The notes beneath the pieces were generated by a model. It did no database searches and was not told where the DNA came from. It worked only from the letters and a program-made list of their open reading frames with translations. From Pelagibius sp037652055 (GTDB lineage: Bacteria > Pseudomonadota > Alphaproteobacteria > Kiloniellales > Kiloniellaceae), in NCBI RefSeq assembly GCF_037652055.1, contig NZ_JBBKAH010000014.1:1-64000 (forward strand): a stretch of DNA of 64,000 nt, in the 5' to 3' direction. Positions 51,214-61,201 of the stretch are shown in pieces (the first letter of the stretch is position 1; the number at the start of each line of letters is the position of its first letter). Both the position numbers and the translations under genes were made by a program.

Positions 51214-52311
51214 TCAGGCCGAGATCATGGCCAGGTAGGTATCGAGGGCGGCGGAATAGTTCTCGGCGTACCATTCCATGTCGAGAGGGATCTGCTTGGC
51301 CGCGTTCTCCGGCGCCACGCAGTTGTGGCGCCGCTGATCTTCCGGAATAAGCGCGTCGGCGGCCGGGTTGGCCGGGCCCTGGCCCAGCTTTTCAAACATC
51401 ACCAGCTGCTTTTCCGGATCCTGCATGCTGGCGAGGAAGGCCATGGCGTTCTCGGTGCCGCCGGGATTGCCCTTCAGCACCGCCATGGCGCCGGGCGACA
51501 GCAGGCCCTGGTCCCAGAAGTACTTGATGCGGCCGTTCGACTCTTCCTCGATCAGCTTGGCGCGGGTGCTCCACACGATCCCCATCGAGGCCTCGCCGCT
51601 CAGCATGGCGGTCTGGCTTTCCGCGCCGCCGCCCCAGAAAGACACCACATGCTGCTTGAAGGCGCCCAGCTTGGCGTGCGCCTTTTCCAGGTCCAGCGGA
51701 TAGAGGGTCTCCGGCGCGGCGCCTTCGGCCAGCAGCGCGGCCTCCCAGCTCGACACGCCCCACTTGTACATGGCGCGGCTGCCGGGAAACTTCTCCACAT
51801 CGAAGAAGTCGGCCATGGAGGTCGGCGCTTCCGGATAGAGTTCCGAATCGTAGGCGACGACATAGCTGAAGAAATAGGCCGACATGGCATAATCCCAGCC
51901 GAAGCCCTCGCGGGTCTTGGCTTTGTCGACGACGTCGTAATCGATCGCCTGCAGGTAGCCCTGCTTGCCCAGCGTGATCGCCGAGAAGGGATCGGCATCG
52001 ACAATGTCCCAGCTGACGTTGCCGCTCTTGGCCTGCGCCGTGATGGCGCCCTCGGTCGGACCGGAGCCGTCCATCTTGACGGCGACCCCGGTGGCCTCTG
52101 TGAAGGACTTGCCGTAGGCCTCGGCGTAGGCGGTCATGGCGTCGCCGCCCCAGTTGACCAGCACCAGTTCCTTGGCCTGGGCGAAGGAAAGGCCGGCCCG
52201 TGCCGCCAACGGCAGCGCGAGGGCGGCGGCGAGGGCGGTGGTAAAGCTGCGCCGGCTGATGAGGCCTGTCTCGGCTGCCGCCAGCAGCCGGCCCCAGTTT
52301 TTAGCTTCCAT
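51214..52311 (-). CDS. Solute-binding protein (PotD-type) of guanidino-linked importer
   Basis: 365 residues. The signal contains SRRSFTTALAAALALPLAA, a possible Tat signal. The mature part starts ELVLVNWGGDAMTAYAEAYG, like family 1 binding proteins. Unlike the four other binding-protein genes here, no strong hairpin follows it. With a guanidino-modifying enzyme in the same operon, agmatine, arginine derivatives or similar compounds are candidate ligands. Confidence 0.88.
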   Translation of the reverse strand: MEAKNWGRLLAAAETGLISRRSFTTALAAALALPLAARAGLSFAQAKELVLVNWGGDAMTAYAEAYGKSFTEATGVAVKMDGSGPTEGAITAQAKSGNVSWDIVDADPFSAITLGKQGYLQAIDYDVVDKAKTREGFGWDYAMSAYFFSYVVAYDSELYPEAPTSMADFFDVEKFPGSRAMYKWGVSSWEAALLAEGAAPETLYPLDLEKAHAKLGAFKQHVVSFWGGGAESQTAMLSGEASMGIVWSTRAKLIEEESNGRIKYFWDQGLLSPGAMAVLKGNPGGTENAMAFLASMQDPEKQLVMFEKLGQGPANPAADALIPEDQRRHNCVAPENAAKQIPLDMEWYAENYSAALDTYLAMISA

Positions 52312-52369
52312 GTTCTTCGTCCTTTGTTTTGTTTTCCCTGTTCACACACAATCCTGGTTCGTTCGGACC

Positions 52370-53494
52370 CTAGCTTTCCCCGGAAAGGGCAAAGCCGCTG
52401 TCCCGTGGCCAGGTCACCCAAACCGTCTCGCCGCAGGCCATCGACGGCGCTTCGCCCCGACTTGGCACGTCGAGCGAGATTTCCACGCCGGAGTCCGTCG
52501 TGAGCTGCAGCACCGACTGCGCGCCGCCATAGACACGCGCGCGCACCCGGGCGCGAAGGCCGTTCTCGCCCTGGTGCGGCGGCCCGGCGGAGAGGCGCAT
52601 GTATTCCGGCCGTACCGCAATGACCGGGGTGTTCAGCGGACCTTTGGGAGCCGGGGCCGTCAGTTCCTGGCCTTCGAAGCGGCCCGTCAGGCGGCAGTTC
52701 GCAACGACAGCCTGATCGAGCGGGATCAGGTTAATGCGGCCCAGGAATTCCGCGACGAAACGGTTCGCCGGGTGCTCGTAGACCTCTTCGGGTGTGCCGA
52801 TCTGCTGCACGCGGCCGTGGTTGAAAATAGCGACGCGCGAGGACATCGAAAGCGCTTCGGTCTGGTCGTGGGTCACGAAGACGAAGGTGCTGCCGATCTT
52901 GCGATGCAGGGACTTGATCTCCTCCTGCATCTGCTCGCGCAGGTTCTTGTCGAGGGCGGAGAGCGGCTCGTCGAGCAGCAGCACCGGCGGATGGGAAATC
53001 AGCGCCCGGGCGAGGGCCACGCGCTGCTGCTGTCCGCCGGAGAGCTGGTGCGGCCGCCGGTTACCCAGAGGCGCCAGCCCGACGGTCTCCAGCATCTCGG
53101 CGACACGGGCCCCGCGCGCGCCGCGCGCCATGCCGGCGACGCGCAGCGGGAAGGCGACGTTCTCCGCCACGCTCATGTGGGGAAACAGGGCATAGCCCTG
53201 GAACACCATGCCGTAGCGGCGGGCTTCGGCGGGCCGCTGAGTGATGTCGACGCCGGCTTCCTCCAGGCGGCCCGCGGTCGCTTCGACGAAGCCGGCAAGG
53301 CACATGAGGAACGTCGTCTTGCCCGACCCCGAGGGGCCGAGCAGCGTCAGGAATTCTCCGCGGGCGATATCGAGGGACACGCGGTCAAGCGCATGCAGCG
53401 CGCCATAGCTTTTGGTGATCTCCACCGCCCGCAGGAAAACGTCAGACGCTTCAGCCAAATCCGTCCTCCGGCCCGGCCGCCGGGTCGCCGTCAC
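52370..53494 (-). CDS. ABC ATP-binding protein (PotA-like)
   Basis: 374 residues. Walker A GPSGSGKTT, signature LSGGQQQR, Walker B VLLLDEPLSALD, switch His in THDQTEAL, and a C-terminal TOBE domain are present. The start is GTG at 53494, 21 bases after the amidinotransferase stop; no ribosome-binding site is clear. It lies before the binding-protein gene. Confidence 0.92.
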   Translation of the reverse strand: MTATRRPGRRTDLAEASDVFLRAVEITKSYGALHALDRVSLDIARGEFLTLLGPSGSGKTTFLMCLAGFVEATAGRLEEAGVDITQRPAEARRYGMVFQGYALFPHMSVAENVAFPLRVAGMARGARGARVAEMLETVGLAPLGNRRPHQLSGGQQQRVALARALISHPPVLLLDEPLSALDKNLREQMQEEIKSLHRKIGSTFVFVTHDQTEALSMSSRVAIFNHGRVQQIGTPEEVYEHPANRFVAEFLGRINLIPLDQAVVANCRLTGRFEGQELTAPAPKGPLNTPVIAVRPEYMRLSAGPPHQGENGLRARVRARVYGGAQSVLQLTTDSGVEISLDVPSRGEAPSMACGETVWVTWPRDSGFALSGES

Positions 53495-53515
53495 CGCGAT
53501 GCCCGGACCGCCGCG

Positions 53516-54445
53516 TCACGCCGCCTCGCGGTTGAGCGGCTGGCACATGCAATGGACGCCGCCCCCGGCCCAGGTGAACATGGTCATGTCCGGATCGTAG
53601 ACCGTAAAGCCGGCCGCGCGCAGCTTGGTATTCAGATCCTTGGCGCCGGCCGTCGACAGCACCCGGTCGTTGCCGAGGGCGACCACGTTGCAGCCCAGGG
53701 CCATGGTCTCCTTGAAACTGGCCGGAATGATCTCGATCTGCCTGGCCTTCAGCCAGTCGACGATGTCGTCCTCGGTGGTTTCCAGGCAGACCGCCGCGCA
53801 GCGCTCATTCAGCATGCAGACCATGAGGTCGATGTGGACGTAGAACTGGTCGATCGGCGCGAAGCGGATTTCCCAGCCCTCGTCCTTCATCCAGCCCGCT
53901 ACCTGGCGCGCGGCGATTTCCTCTGAGCGGTGATCGGTATAGCCGACCAGCGCGGTCTTCTCACCGATGATGTTGAAGTCGCCGCCCTCGAAGTTGCCGG
54001 AGGACACCATGTCGTAGATCGGGATGCCGCGCTCCAGGTAGAAGCGCAGGCAGGCAGCATACTCGCCGCGCCGGCGGGGATTGGCCATCTGGCAGATGAC
54101 GGCGCCATACGGCGTCATGAAGGAAGAGTCGCGCGCGTAGACCTGATAGGGATTGTACTCGTCCAGCGGCAGGAAGTGGCAGGTGACGCCGGCATCCTCG
54201 TAGGCGCTGACCATCTCGCGGTGCTGGCGCATGGCCAGTTGCTTGTCGAAGCTGTAGCCGCGCCGCAGGGTATCGCGCACCAGCGACGACCAGGCCGCGT
54301 TCTCCAGACCCATCCAGCGGAAGCCTTCCGGCGGGCCGAGCAGCACGTCCTTCAGAACGCCGGCTTCCGAACCGAGGCTCCAGTTCGCCATGGTGGGGGT
54401 TCCGCCGCCCTCGACACGCGCCTGCAATGGTGTGGCCTGCTGCAT
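53516..54445 (-). CDS. Amidinotransferase/dimethylargininase-family guanidino hydrolase
   Basis: 309 residues of the guanidino-group-modifying superfamily (arginine deiminase, dimethylargininase, agmatine deiminase, amidinotransferase). The catalytic set is visible: acidic E153-G-G-D156, H204 (YVHIDLM) and the nucleophile C299 (GGGVHCMCQP). It cleaves or transfers a guanidino carbon group. ATG at 54445 is chosen with GGGAG 10 bases upstream; an earlier ATG at 54550 adds a non-conserved leader. First gene of a five-gene importer operon, so the importer probably feeds it. Confidence 0.85.
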   Translation of the reverse strand: MQQATPLQARVEGGGTPTMANWSLGSEAGVLKDVLLGPPEGFRWMGLENAAWSSLVRDTLRRGYSFDKQLAMRQHREMVSAYEDAGVTCHFLPLDEYNPYQVYARDSSFMTPYGAVICQMANPRRRGEYAACLRFYLERGIPIYDMVSSGNFEGGDFNIIGEKTALVGYTDHRSEEIAARQVAGWMKDEGWEIRFAPIDQFYVHIDLMVCMLNERCAAVCLETTEDDIVDWLKARQIEIIPASFKETMALGCNVVALGNDRVLSTAGAKDLNTKLRAAGFTVYDPDMTMFTWAGGGVHCMCQPLNREAA

Positions 54446-54571
54446 CTCGTTTGTGCTCCCTGTGACGCGCCCTGGGCCGCGAGGCCGGCGGTGATCGACT
54501 TGATTATGAATTAGGCAAACTTTCTCTGTGCCCATGTTCGCGGCAGGCAATCAGCGTAAGTGGCGATTTTA

Positions 54572-54608
54572 TTCACCTCAAACGAAATATTCTGCGCCGA
54601 CTGGTGAA
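54572..54608. promoter_or_regulatory. Spaced inverted repeat TTCACC/GGTGAA
   Basis: TTCACC (54572-54577) and GGTGAA (54603-54608) lie 25 bases apart in AT-rich DNA between the LysR stop and the amidinotransferase start. A possible operator of that operon; low confidence. Confidence 0.3.
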
Positions 54609-54618
54609 AAGAATTCGG

Positions 54619-55524
54619 CTATTTCCAGTTGCCGCCCGAGAAGATCCCGCCGGCGGCGAGCTGGCTGTGCAGCCAGGCCAGAAAGGCCTTCGCCAGTGGG
54701 CCTTCGACCAGGGTCGGGTCGGCGACGATGTAATAGGCGGCGGGTGCCGGAATGGTTTGGGAGAAGGGCTGGACGAGCATGCCGGCTGCCAGGGCGCTGC
54801 CTGAGATGATGGTATCCCCCATGGCGACGCCTTGGCCTGCGATGGCGGCAGAAAGAGTGAGGTTCATGTCGGAAAAGGCGATGCCGCGGCGGGGGTCGAC
54901 GCCGGCCACGTGGGTTGCGGCCAGCCAGCGCACCCAATCGCTCTCGTCCTTCAGATGCAGAAGGGGGAAGCGCGCCAGGTCGCGCGGTTCGCGCAGGCCC
55001 TGTTGCAGCAGGGTAGGGCTGCACACCGGGGAAAACTGCAACTGGCTGAGCGGCTCCACCCACATGTCGCGCCAGTCGCCCTGGCCGTAAGCGATAAAGA
55101 TATCCACCCCGGGGGCGGTGACGTCGTCCAGGCGCTGGGGCGAGATGATGCTGAGGCTGATGTTCGGATGGTCGCCGATGAAGCGTCCGATGTTCGGACA
55201 CAGCCAATAGGTGGCAAAGCCCGGGGTGCAGCTGATGGTCAGCCGGCCTGCCAGTTCGGTCTCCGCCGTATGGGCGTGGGCCAGGGTCAGGGTCCGCAGC
55301 GCCCCGCGCACCTCGCGGGCATAGCGCTCGCCGCGCACGGTCAGGACGATGCCGCGACCGTTGCGTTCGGTGAGGGGAAAGCCGAGGTCCTCCTCCAGGA
55401 AGCGAAGCTGGTGGCTGACGGCGCTGCGCGTCAGGTTCAACTCGTCGGCCGCCTCGCGAACGGACCCCAGGCGTCCGACGGCCTCCAGCGCCCGCAGCGC
55501 TTTCATCGAGGGGAGATTGGACAT
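54619..55524 (-). CDS. LysR-family transcriptional regulator (GcvA-like)
   Basis: 301 residues. The HTH (LGSVREAADELNLTRSAVSHQL, read here as VREAADELNL and TRSAVSHQL) is followed by a type 2 binding-fold effector domain with the GcvA-type start (ISCTPGFATYWLCPNI). It is divergent from the M20 hydrolase and upstream of the amidinotransferase operon. A palindrome with the LysR-box form lies between it and the hydrolase. Confidence 0.9.
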   Translation of the reverse strand: MSNLPSMKALRALEAVGRLGSVREAADELNLTRSAVSHQLRFLEEDLGFPLTERNGRGIVLTVRGERYAREVRGALRTLTLAHAHTAETELAGRLTISCTPGFATYWLCPNIGRFIGDHPNISLSIISPQRLDDVTAPGVDIFIAYGQGDWRDMWVEPLSQLQFSPVCSPTLLQQGLREPRDLARFPLLHLKDESDWVRWLAATHVAGVDPRRGIAFSDMNLTLSAAIAGQGVAMGDTIISGSALAAGMLVQPFSQTIPAPAAYYIVADPTLVEGPLAKAFLAWLHSQLAAGGIFSGGNWK

Positions 55525-55537
55525 GCTGGCTCGTTTG

Positions 55538-55555
55538 TTGAATTTATTTCTTCAA
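55538..55555. promoter_or_regulatory. LysR-type box
   Basis: TTGAA-TTTATTTC-TTCAA is an inverted repeat with the T-N11-A form, 14 bases upstream of lysR and 78 bases before the M20 gene. Confidence 0.55.
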
Positions 55556-55632
55556 ATGGCGGTGCAAACCTCACTTTTTCACAAAGGGTTTTCACCGGCA
55601 AGATCCGCATGACGCAGGCAGGAGGCGAAGGG

Positions 55633-57228
55633 ATGACGGCGGCAAAGGCTTTCGCAGGGGCCTGGATCGAGGATCGCAGGGGCGACTGGTCGGCCTGGAA
55701 CCGTGAAATCTGGGACTATGGCGAGACCGCCTGGCGGGAGTATCGCTCGGCCGCATGGTACGTCGACCGGCTGGAGGCGGCAGGCTTCGCAGTGGAGCGC
55801 GCCAGCGGCGGCATGCCGACTGCGTTCGCCGCGCGCCGGGGCACCACCGGCGGCCCCACCATCGCCGCCTACGCGGAATACGACGGCGTTCCCGACAACT
55901 GTCAGGCCGCGGACGTGCGCCCGGGGCCGCGCCCGGGCCTCAGTCTGCGCGCCGGCGGCCATACCGATCCCCATTCGGCCCTCGGCATTGCGGCTCTGGT
56001 CGGCGCGCTCGCCGCCGCCGCGGCGATGGAGGCCAAGGGCCTGCGCGGCGAGGTGGCCCTGTTCGGCGAGCCAGCGGAGAAGGTGCGCGGCTCCAAGCCG
56101 ATTCACGCCGCACGGGGGTACTACGACGATCTCGATGCCGCGATCAGCTTCCATCCCTTCTACATGCTGCCGCTCTGCAACACCGCGCGCTGGGACACCC
56201 ATTGCGGCGCGGGCTACGCCTGGGTTTATCGCTTCCTCTGCGAGACGCCGGAGACCTGGCCCGCCTATGCGCCGCAAGGAAACCATCGCGTGGACTCGCC
56301 GATTCCGGCGTCCCATGCCGCGCCGCGCGCGCCGGGCGCCAACGACGCGGTGATCCAGATGTACATTCAGGGCAAGGCCGCCAAGGAACACCTGCTGCCC
56401 AGTGGCCTCAGCTGGTCGATCAACGAAACCATCCTGACCGCGGGACAGGCGACGGCCGACAACCTGCCGGCCTTGGAGGCCGAGATCATGTACATGGCGC
56501 GGGTGCCGGATGTCGCCCTGGCCGAGCATGTGGTCGCCGGCCTGGACCGCATCGCCGAGGCGGCGGCGCAGGCCAGTCACTGTCGCTGGGAGCGGCAGTG
56601 GATTGCCAAGTCGCGTCCCGGTCTGGCCAACCACGCGATGGCGTCGCTCACCTACGGCAACCTTGCTGCAGTCGGAGCGCCGGTCTTCGACGGCGAAGCT
56701 TGTGAACTGGCGCGGGCGATCCAGCGCACGCTGGGCGACGCGCCTCAGGACAGTCCCTTCCTGCCGCAGATCTCGGAGCTTCTGGAACCGCAGGCGGCCG
56801 AGACGGCGCTGCGCCAGATGCTGTCACCGCAGCAGACTCATTTTACCTCGGACGATTACACCGAATACTGCTGGCATTGTCCCACGGCACGCTTCTACGT
56901 CGGACGCCCGGCGCTGGCGCCGCGTCCGGGCGGCGGCGCCTATCCTGCCTGGGTGATGAACGCCCTGGGCGGCCTTGCGCCCTGCATCGATCCGATGATC
57001 GAGGCCGCCGCCAAGACCATCGCCTTCACCATCCTCGATCTCGTCGAACGGCCGGAGACCTTGCGGCAGGCCACGGCGGAGTTCGTGCAGCGCACGGGCG
57101 GCGGCGTCGGCGGTGAGGGATGGCTGGCGCCGCTTTGCGACTACCCGCCGCCGATCGACCTGCGCTGGCCGGAGTACGTGACCACGGCCCGCGGCACCGA
57201 CTGGCACATTCCGGCAAGGCAGCGCTGA
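55633..57228 (+). CDS. M20 amidohydrolase (AbgB-like)
   Basis: 531 residues of the M20D group. YAEYDGVPDNCQ, GGHTDPHSALGIAAL, GEPAEKVRGSKP and the dimerisation domain with SWSINETIL match aminobenzoyl-glutamate hydrolase subunit B-like proteins. The Zn-ligand pattern differs from canonical M20 (HTDPHS). It hydrolyses an amide bond of an N-acyl amino acid. ATG at 55633 follows AGGAGG by 7 bases; ATG at 55609 is weaker. Regulated, I infer, by the divergent LysR. Confidence 0.85.
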   Translation: MTAAKAFAGAWIEDRRGDWSAWNREIWDYGETAWREYRSAAWYVDRLEAAGFAVERASGGMPTAFAARRGTTGGPTIAAYAEYDGVPDNCQAADVRPGPRPGLSLRAGGHTDPHSALGIAALVGALAAAAAMEAKGLRGEVALFGEPAEKVRGSKPIHAARGYYDDLDAAISFHPFYMLPLCNTARWDTHCGAGYAWVYRFLCETPETWPAYAPQGNHRVDSPIPASHAAPRAPGANDAVIQMYIQGKAAKEHLLPSGLSWSINETILTAGQATADNLPALEAEIMYMARVPDVALAEHVVAGLDRIAEAAAQASHCRWERQWIAKSRPGLANHAMASLTYGNLAAVGAPVFDGEACELARAIQRTLGDAPQDSPFLPQISELLEPQAAETALRQMLSPQQTHFTSDDYTEYCWHCPTARFYVGRPALAPRPGGGAYPAWVMNALGGLAPCIDPMIEAAAKTIAFTILDLVERPETLRQATAEFVQRTGGGVGGEGWLAPLCDYPPPIDLRWPEYVTTARGTDWHIPARQR

Positions 57229-57298
57229 CCTGCGGTCCCACCTACGGAGCGGCGGAGGCAAGAGCGGCGTCGGGGGACGATGAACGCGGCCCGATGTG

Positions 57299-58296
<998 letters not shown>

Positions 58297-58300
<4 letters not shown>

Positions 58301-59292
58301 GCCGGCGCCCGCGGATCGGGGGTGTTTAGCGGATGATGGCAGCGCCAAAGGCGGTCGTCGGCGGTCTGCACGGGCGGCGGCTGTGTGCAGAGCTCATCCG
58401 CCTTGAAGCAGCGCGGGGCGAAGGGGCAGCCCGGCGGCAGGGAAAGCATCGACGGCGTGGTGCCGGGTACCTGCGCCAGCGCCTCGCCGGGCTTGCTGGT
58501 TGCCGGCAGGGACGCGATCAGCCCCTGTGTGTAAGGGTGCCGCGGCGCGCGCAGGACACGCGCGACGGGGCCTTCCTCGACAACGCGTCCGGCGTACATC
58601 ACCAGCAGGCGGGTGGCGAGGCTGGATACCGTCGCCAGGTCGTGGCTGATCCAGATCATCGCCGTGCCGCTCTGCGCCGTCAGGCTGCGCATCTCGTGCA
58701 GGATCTGCGACTGGATCGAGACGTCGAGGGCGGTGGTCGGCTCGTCCGCCACGATCACGGCCGGATCGTGGAGCAGGGCGATGGCGATGGCGACGCGCTG
58801 GCGCATGCCGCCGGAGAATTCGTGGGGATAGGCGTGCAGCCGCGCGGCCGGTTCGGGGATACCGACCTTGTGCAGCACCTCGACGCAGCGCGCTTCCATG
58901 GCCTTGCCGGAGAGGCTCTGATGGGCCTGCAGCGCCATGAACATCTGCTGGCGGATGGTGAGCAGGGGATTGAGCGTCGCGATGGGGTCCTGGAACACCA
59001 TCGCGATCTCGCGGCCGCGCCGGCGGCGCAGCTGCTTGTCCGGCAGCCCGACCAGTTCGGCGCCGTTCAAGCGCACGCTGCCGCCGACGATGCGGCCCGG
59101 CGGATCCACCAGCCCCAGCAGCGAAAAGCCGGTGACGGTCTTGCCGGAGCCGGATTCTCCGACCAGGCCGATGATCTCGCCCTGATTGAGGGTGAAGCTG
59201 ACGCCGTCCACCGCTTTCACCACGCCCTCGCGGGTTTCGAAGTGGGTCTGCAGGTCGCGCACTTCGAGGACAGGGCGCGTCACGGGGCTCAT
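58297..59292 (-). CDS. Dipeptide-type ABC ATPase (DppD/OppD-like)
   Basis: 331 residues. Walker A GESGSGKTV, signature FSGGMRQR, Walker B VIVADEPTTALD, and the CPFAPRCFKADELC tail are present. ATGA overlaps on both sides set its start (59292) and link it to the operon. Confidence 0.92.
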
Positions 59293-60170
59293 CGCCGCAG
59301 CCTCGGATTGAACTGGTCGCGCACCTGGTCGCCGACGATGTTGATGGCGACGATCAGGATGATCAGGGCGATGCCGGGGTAGACGGAAATCCAATAGCGC
59401 CCGCTCATCATGTAGGGAAAGCCGTTGGAGATCAGCATCCCCAGGCTGGGTTCGGTGACGGGCAGGCCGAGCCCCAGGAAGCTGAGCGTCGCCTCCAGCG
59501 AGATCGCGTTGGCGATCTGCACGGTCGCCACCACGATGAGCGGCGGCAGGCAGTTCGGCAGCAGGTGGCGCAGGACGACCCGCGATCCGGACAGCGGCGT
59601 CGCCAGCGCAGCCTCGATGTATTCCTTGTGCCGCTCGCCGCGGGCGGCCCCGTAGGCCGTGCGCGCGAAGTAGGCGTATTGCGCGGCCACCAGGGCGGAG
59701 ATCAGCTGGCCCTTGCCCTGGCCCAGCAGGGCGACCAGCACCAGGGCCAGCAGAATCGCCGGAAACGAGAGCTGCAGGTCGATGACCCGCATCAGCATCG
59801 CCTCCAGGCGCCCACCCGCATAGGCGGCGAAGATCCCGACTGCGGTGCCGAGCACCAGGGCGACGGAGCCGGCGGCCAGCCCGATCATGATGGAGATGCG
59901 CAGGCCGTAGAAGATCGCCGACAGCAGGTCGCGGCCCTGGGGATCGGTTCCCAGGTAGTGGATGTAGCCGCCCGAGCCGACGTAGCCGGGCGGCCGGCGG
60001 GCATCCAGCAGCGACAGGTGCGCCATGTCATAGGGGTTCTGCGGCACGATCAGCGGCGCCAGCAGCGCCAGCAAGCCCAGCGCGAGCACGATAACCAGGG
60101 CGACGATGGCGATGCGGTTGTCGCGGAAGTCGGCCCAGAAGCGGCCGAGGGGAGTCTGGCTGCCGGCCAT
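59289..60170 (-). CDS. Dipeptide-type ABC permease (DppC-like)
   Basis: 293 residues with six membrane segments, the N-terminal RFWADFRDNRIAIVAL typical of DppC, HYLGTDPQGRDLLSAIFYG, and the EAA loop. It overlaps the DppB-like gene by one base (TGATG). Confidence 0.92.
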   Translation of the reverse strand: MAGSQTPLGRFWADFRDNRIAIVALVIVLALGLLALLAPLIVPQNPYDMAHLSLLDARRPPGYVGSGGYIHYLGTDPQGRDLLSAIFYGLRISIMIGLAAGSVALVLGTAVGIFAAYAGGRLEAMLMRVIDLQLSFPAILLALVLVALLGQGKGQLISALVAAQYAYFARTAYGAARGERHKEYIEAALATPLSGSRVVLRHLLPNCLPPLIVVATVQIANAISLEATLSFLGLGLPVTEPSLGMLISNGFPYMMSGRYWISVYPGIALIILIVAINIVGDQVRDQFNPRLRR

Positions 60171-61141
60171 CAGGCCCCCCGCGCGCGCATGCGCGGATCG
60201 ATCACCGCATAGACCAGGTCGACGGTCAGATTGATCAGCACGAACAGCAGGGCGGTCAGGATGAGATAGGCCACCATGACCGGTCGGTCGAGCACCGTGA
60301 TGCTGTCGATGATCAGCTTGCCGACGCCCGGCCAGGAGAAGATCGTCTCGGTCACCACGGCGAAGGCGAGGGTCGAGCCCAGTTCGAGGCCAAAGACGGT
60401 AATGATCGGAATGGCGATGAGCTTCAGGACGTGGCGGCGCAGGATGCGGCCCTCGGAGATGCCGGCGGCGCGCGCGAACTTGATGGTGTCGGTCAGCATG
60501 ACCTCGCGCGTGCCGGCGCGCGCCAGGCGGATCATCATCGCCAGCTTGAAGAAGGCGAGGTTCAGGGCGGGTAGCAGGATGTGCGACAGGCCGTTGAGGG
60601 TCAGGAAGCTCCAGCCGACGCCGAAGACCGTGACCACCTCGCCGCGGCTGCCGGCCGGCAGCCAGCCGAGATTGACCGCGAAGGTGAGGATCAGGATGAG
60701 GCCGACCCAGAAGCTGGGAACCGAGAAGCCGAGAACCGAGAGCGCCATGATCAGCCGCGAGAGCCAGCTGTCGGGCCGGTATCCGGCATAGACGCCCAGA
60801 CTGACGCCGCCCACGGTCGCGGTGAGGATGGAGATCATCACCAGTTCCAGCGTTGCCGGCAGGCGCCCGGCGATGAGGTCCAGCACAGGCATGTTATAGA
60901 TGAAGGATCGTCCGAAATCTCCCTGCACCAGGTTCGACAGGAAGATGAAATACTGCTGCCACAGGGGCAGATCCAGGCCGAAGCGGCGGATGGTCTCGGC
61001 CCGGATGTCTTGCGGCGCATCGGGGGGAATGACGATCTCGATCGGGTTGCCGATCGCGTAGACGCCGACGAAGACGATGACCGACATCACGGCCATGACC
61101 ACGCTCGCCTGCAGCAGACGCTGAATGATGAAACCGAGCAT
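60170..61141 (-). CDS. Dipeptide-type ABC permease (DppB-like)
   Basis: 323 residues with six membrane segments. The N-terminus MLGFIIQRLLQASVVM and the EAA loop ARAAGISEGRILRRHVLK match DppB. It follows the binding-protein gene after a 60-base gap that holds a hairpin. Confidence 0.92.
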   Translation of the reverse strand: MLGFIIQRLLQASVVMAVMSVIVFVGVYAIGNPIEIVIPPDAPQDIRAETIRRFGLDLPLWQQYFIFLSNLVQGDFGRSFIYNMPVLDLIAGRLPATLELVMISILTATVGGVSLGVYAGYRPDSWLSRLIMALSVLGFSVPSFWVGLILILTFAVNLGWLPAGSRGEVVTVFGVGWSFLTLNGLSHILLPALNLAFFKLAMMIRLARAGTREVMLTDTIKFARAAGISEGRILRRHVLKLIAIPIITVFGLELGSTLAFAVVTETIFSWPGVGKLIIDSITVLDRPVMVAYLILTALLFVLINLTVDLVYAVIDPRMRARGA

Positions 61142-61167
61142 GCCCCTGACCTGCGCCGCGGAAGGAA

Positions 61168-61194
61168 GAGCCGGGACCGCGGGGGTCCCGGCTC
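61168..61194 (-). terminator. Hairpin between dppA-like and dppB-like genes
   Basis: GAGCCGGGACC and GGTCCCGGCTC form a perfect 11-bp stem around a 5-base loop, 7 bases after the binding-protein stop; read leftward it is followed by TTCCTTCC. Confidence 0.65.
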
Positions 61195-61201
61195 GGCCCG
61201 A

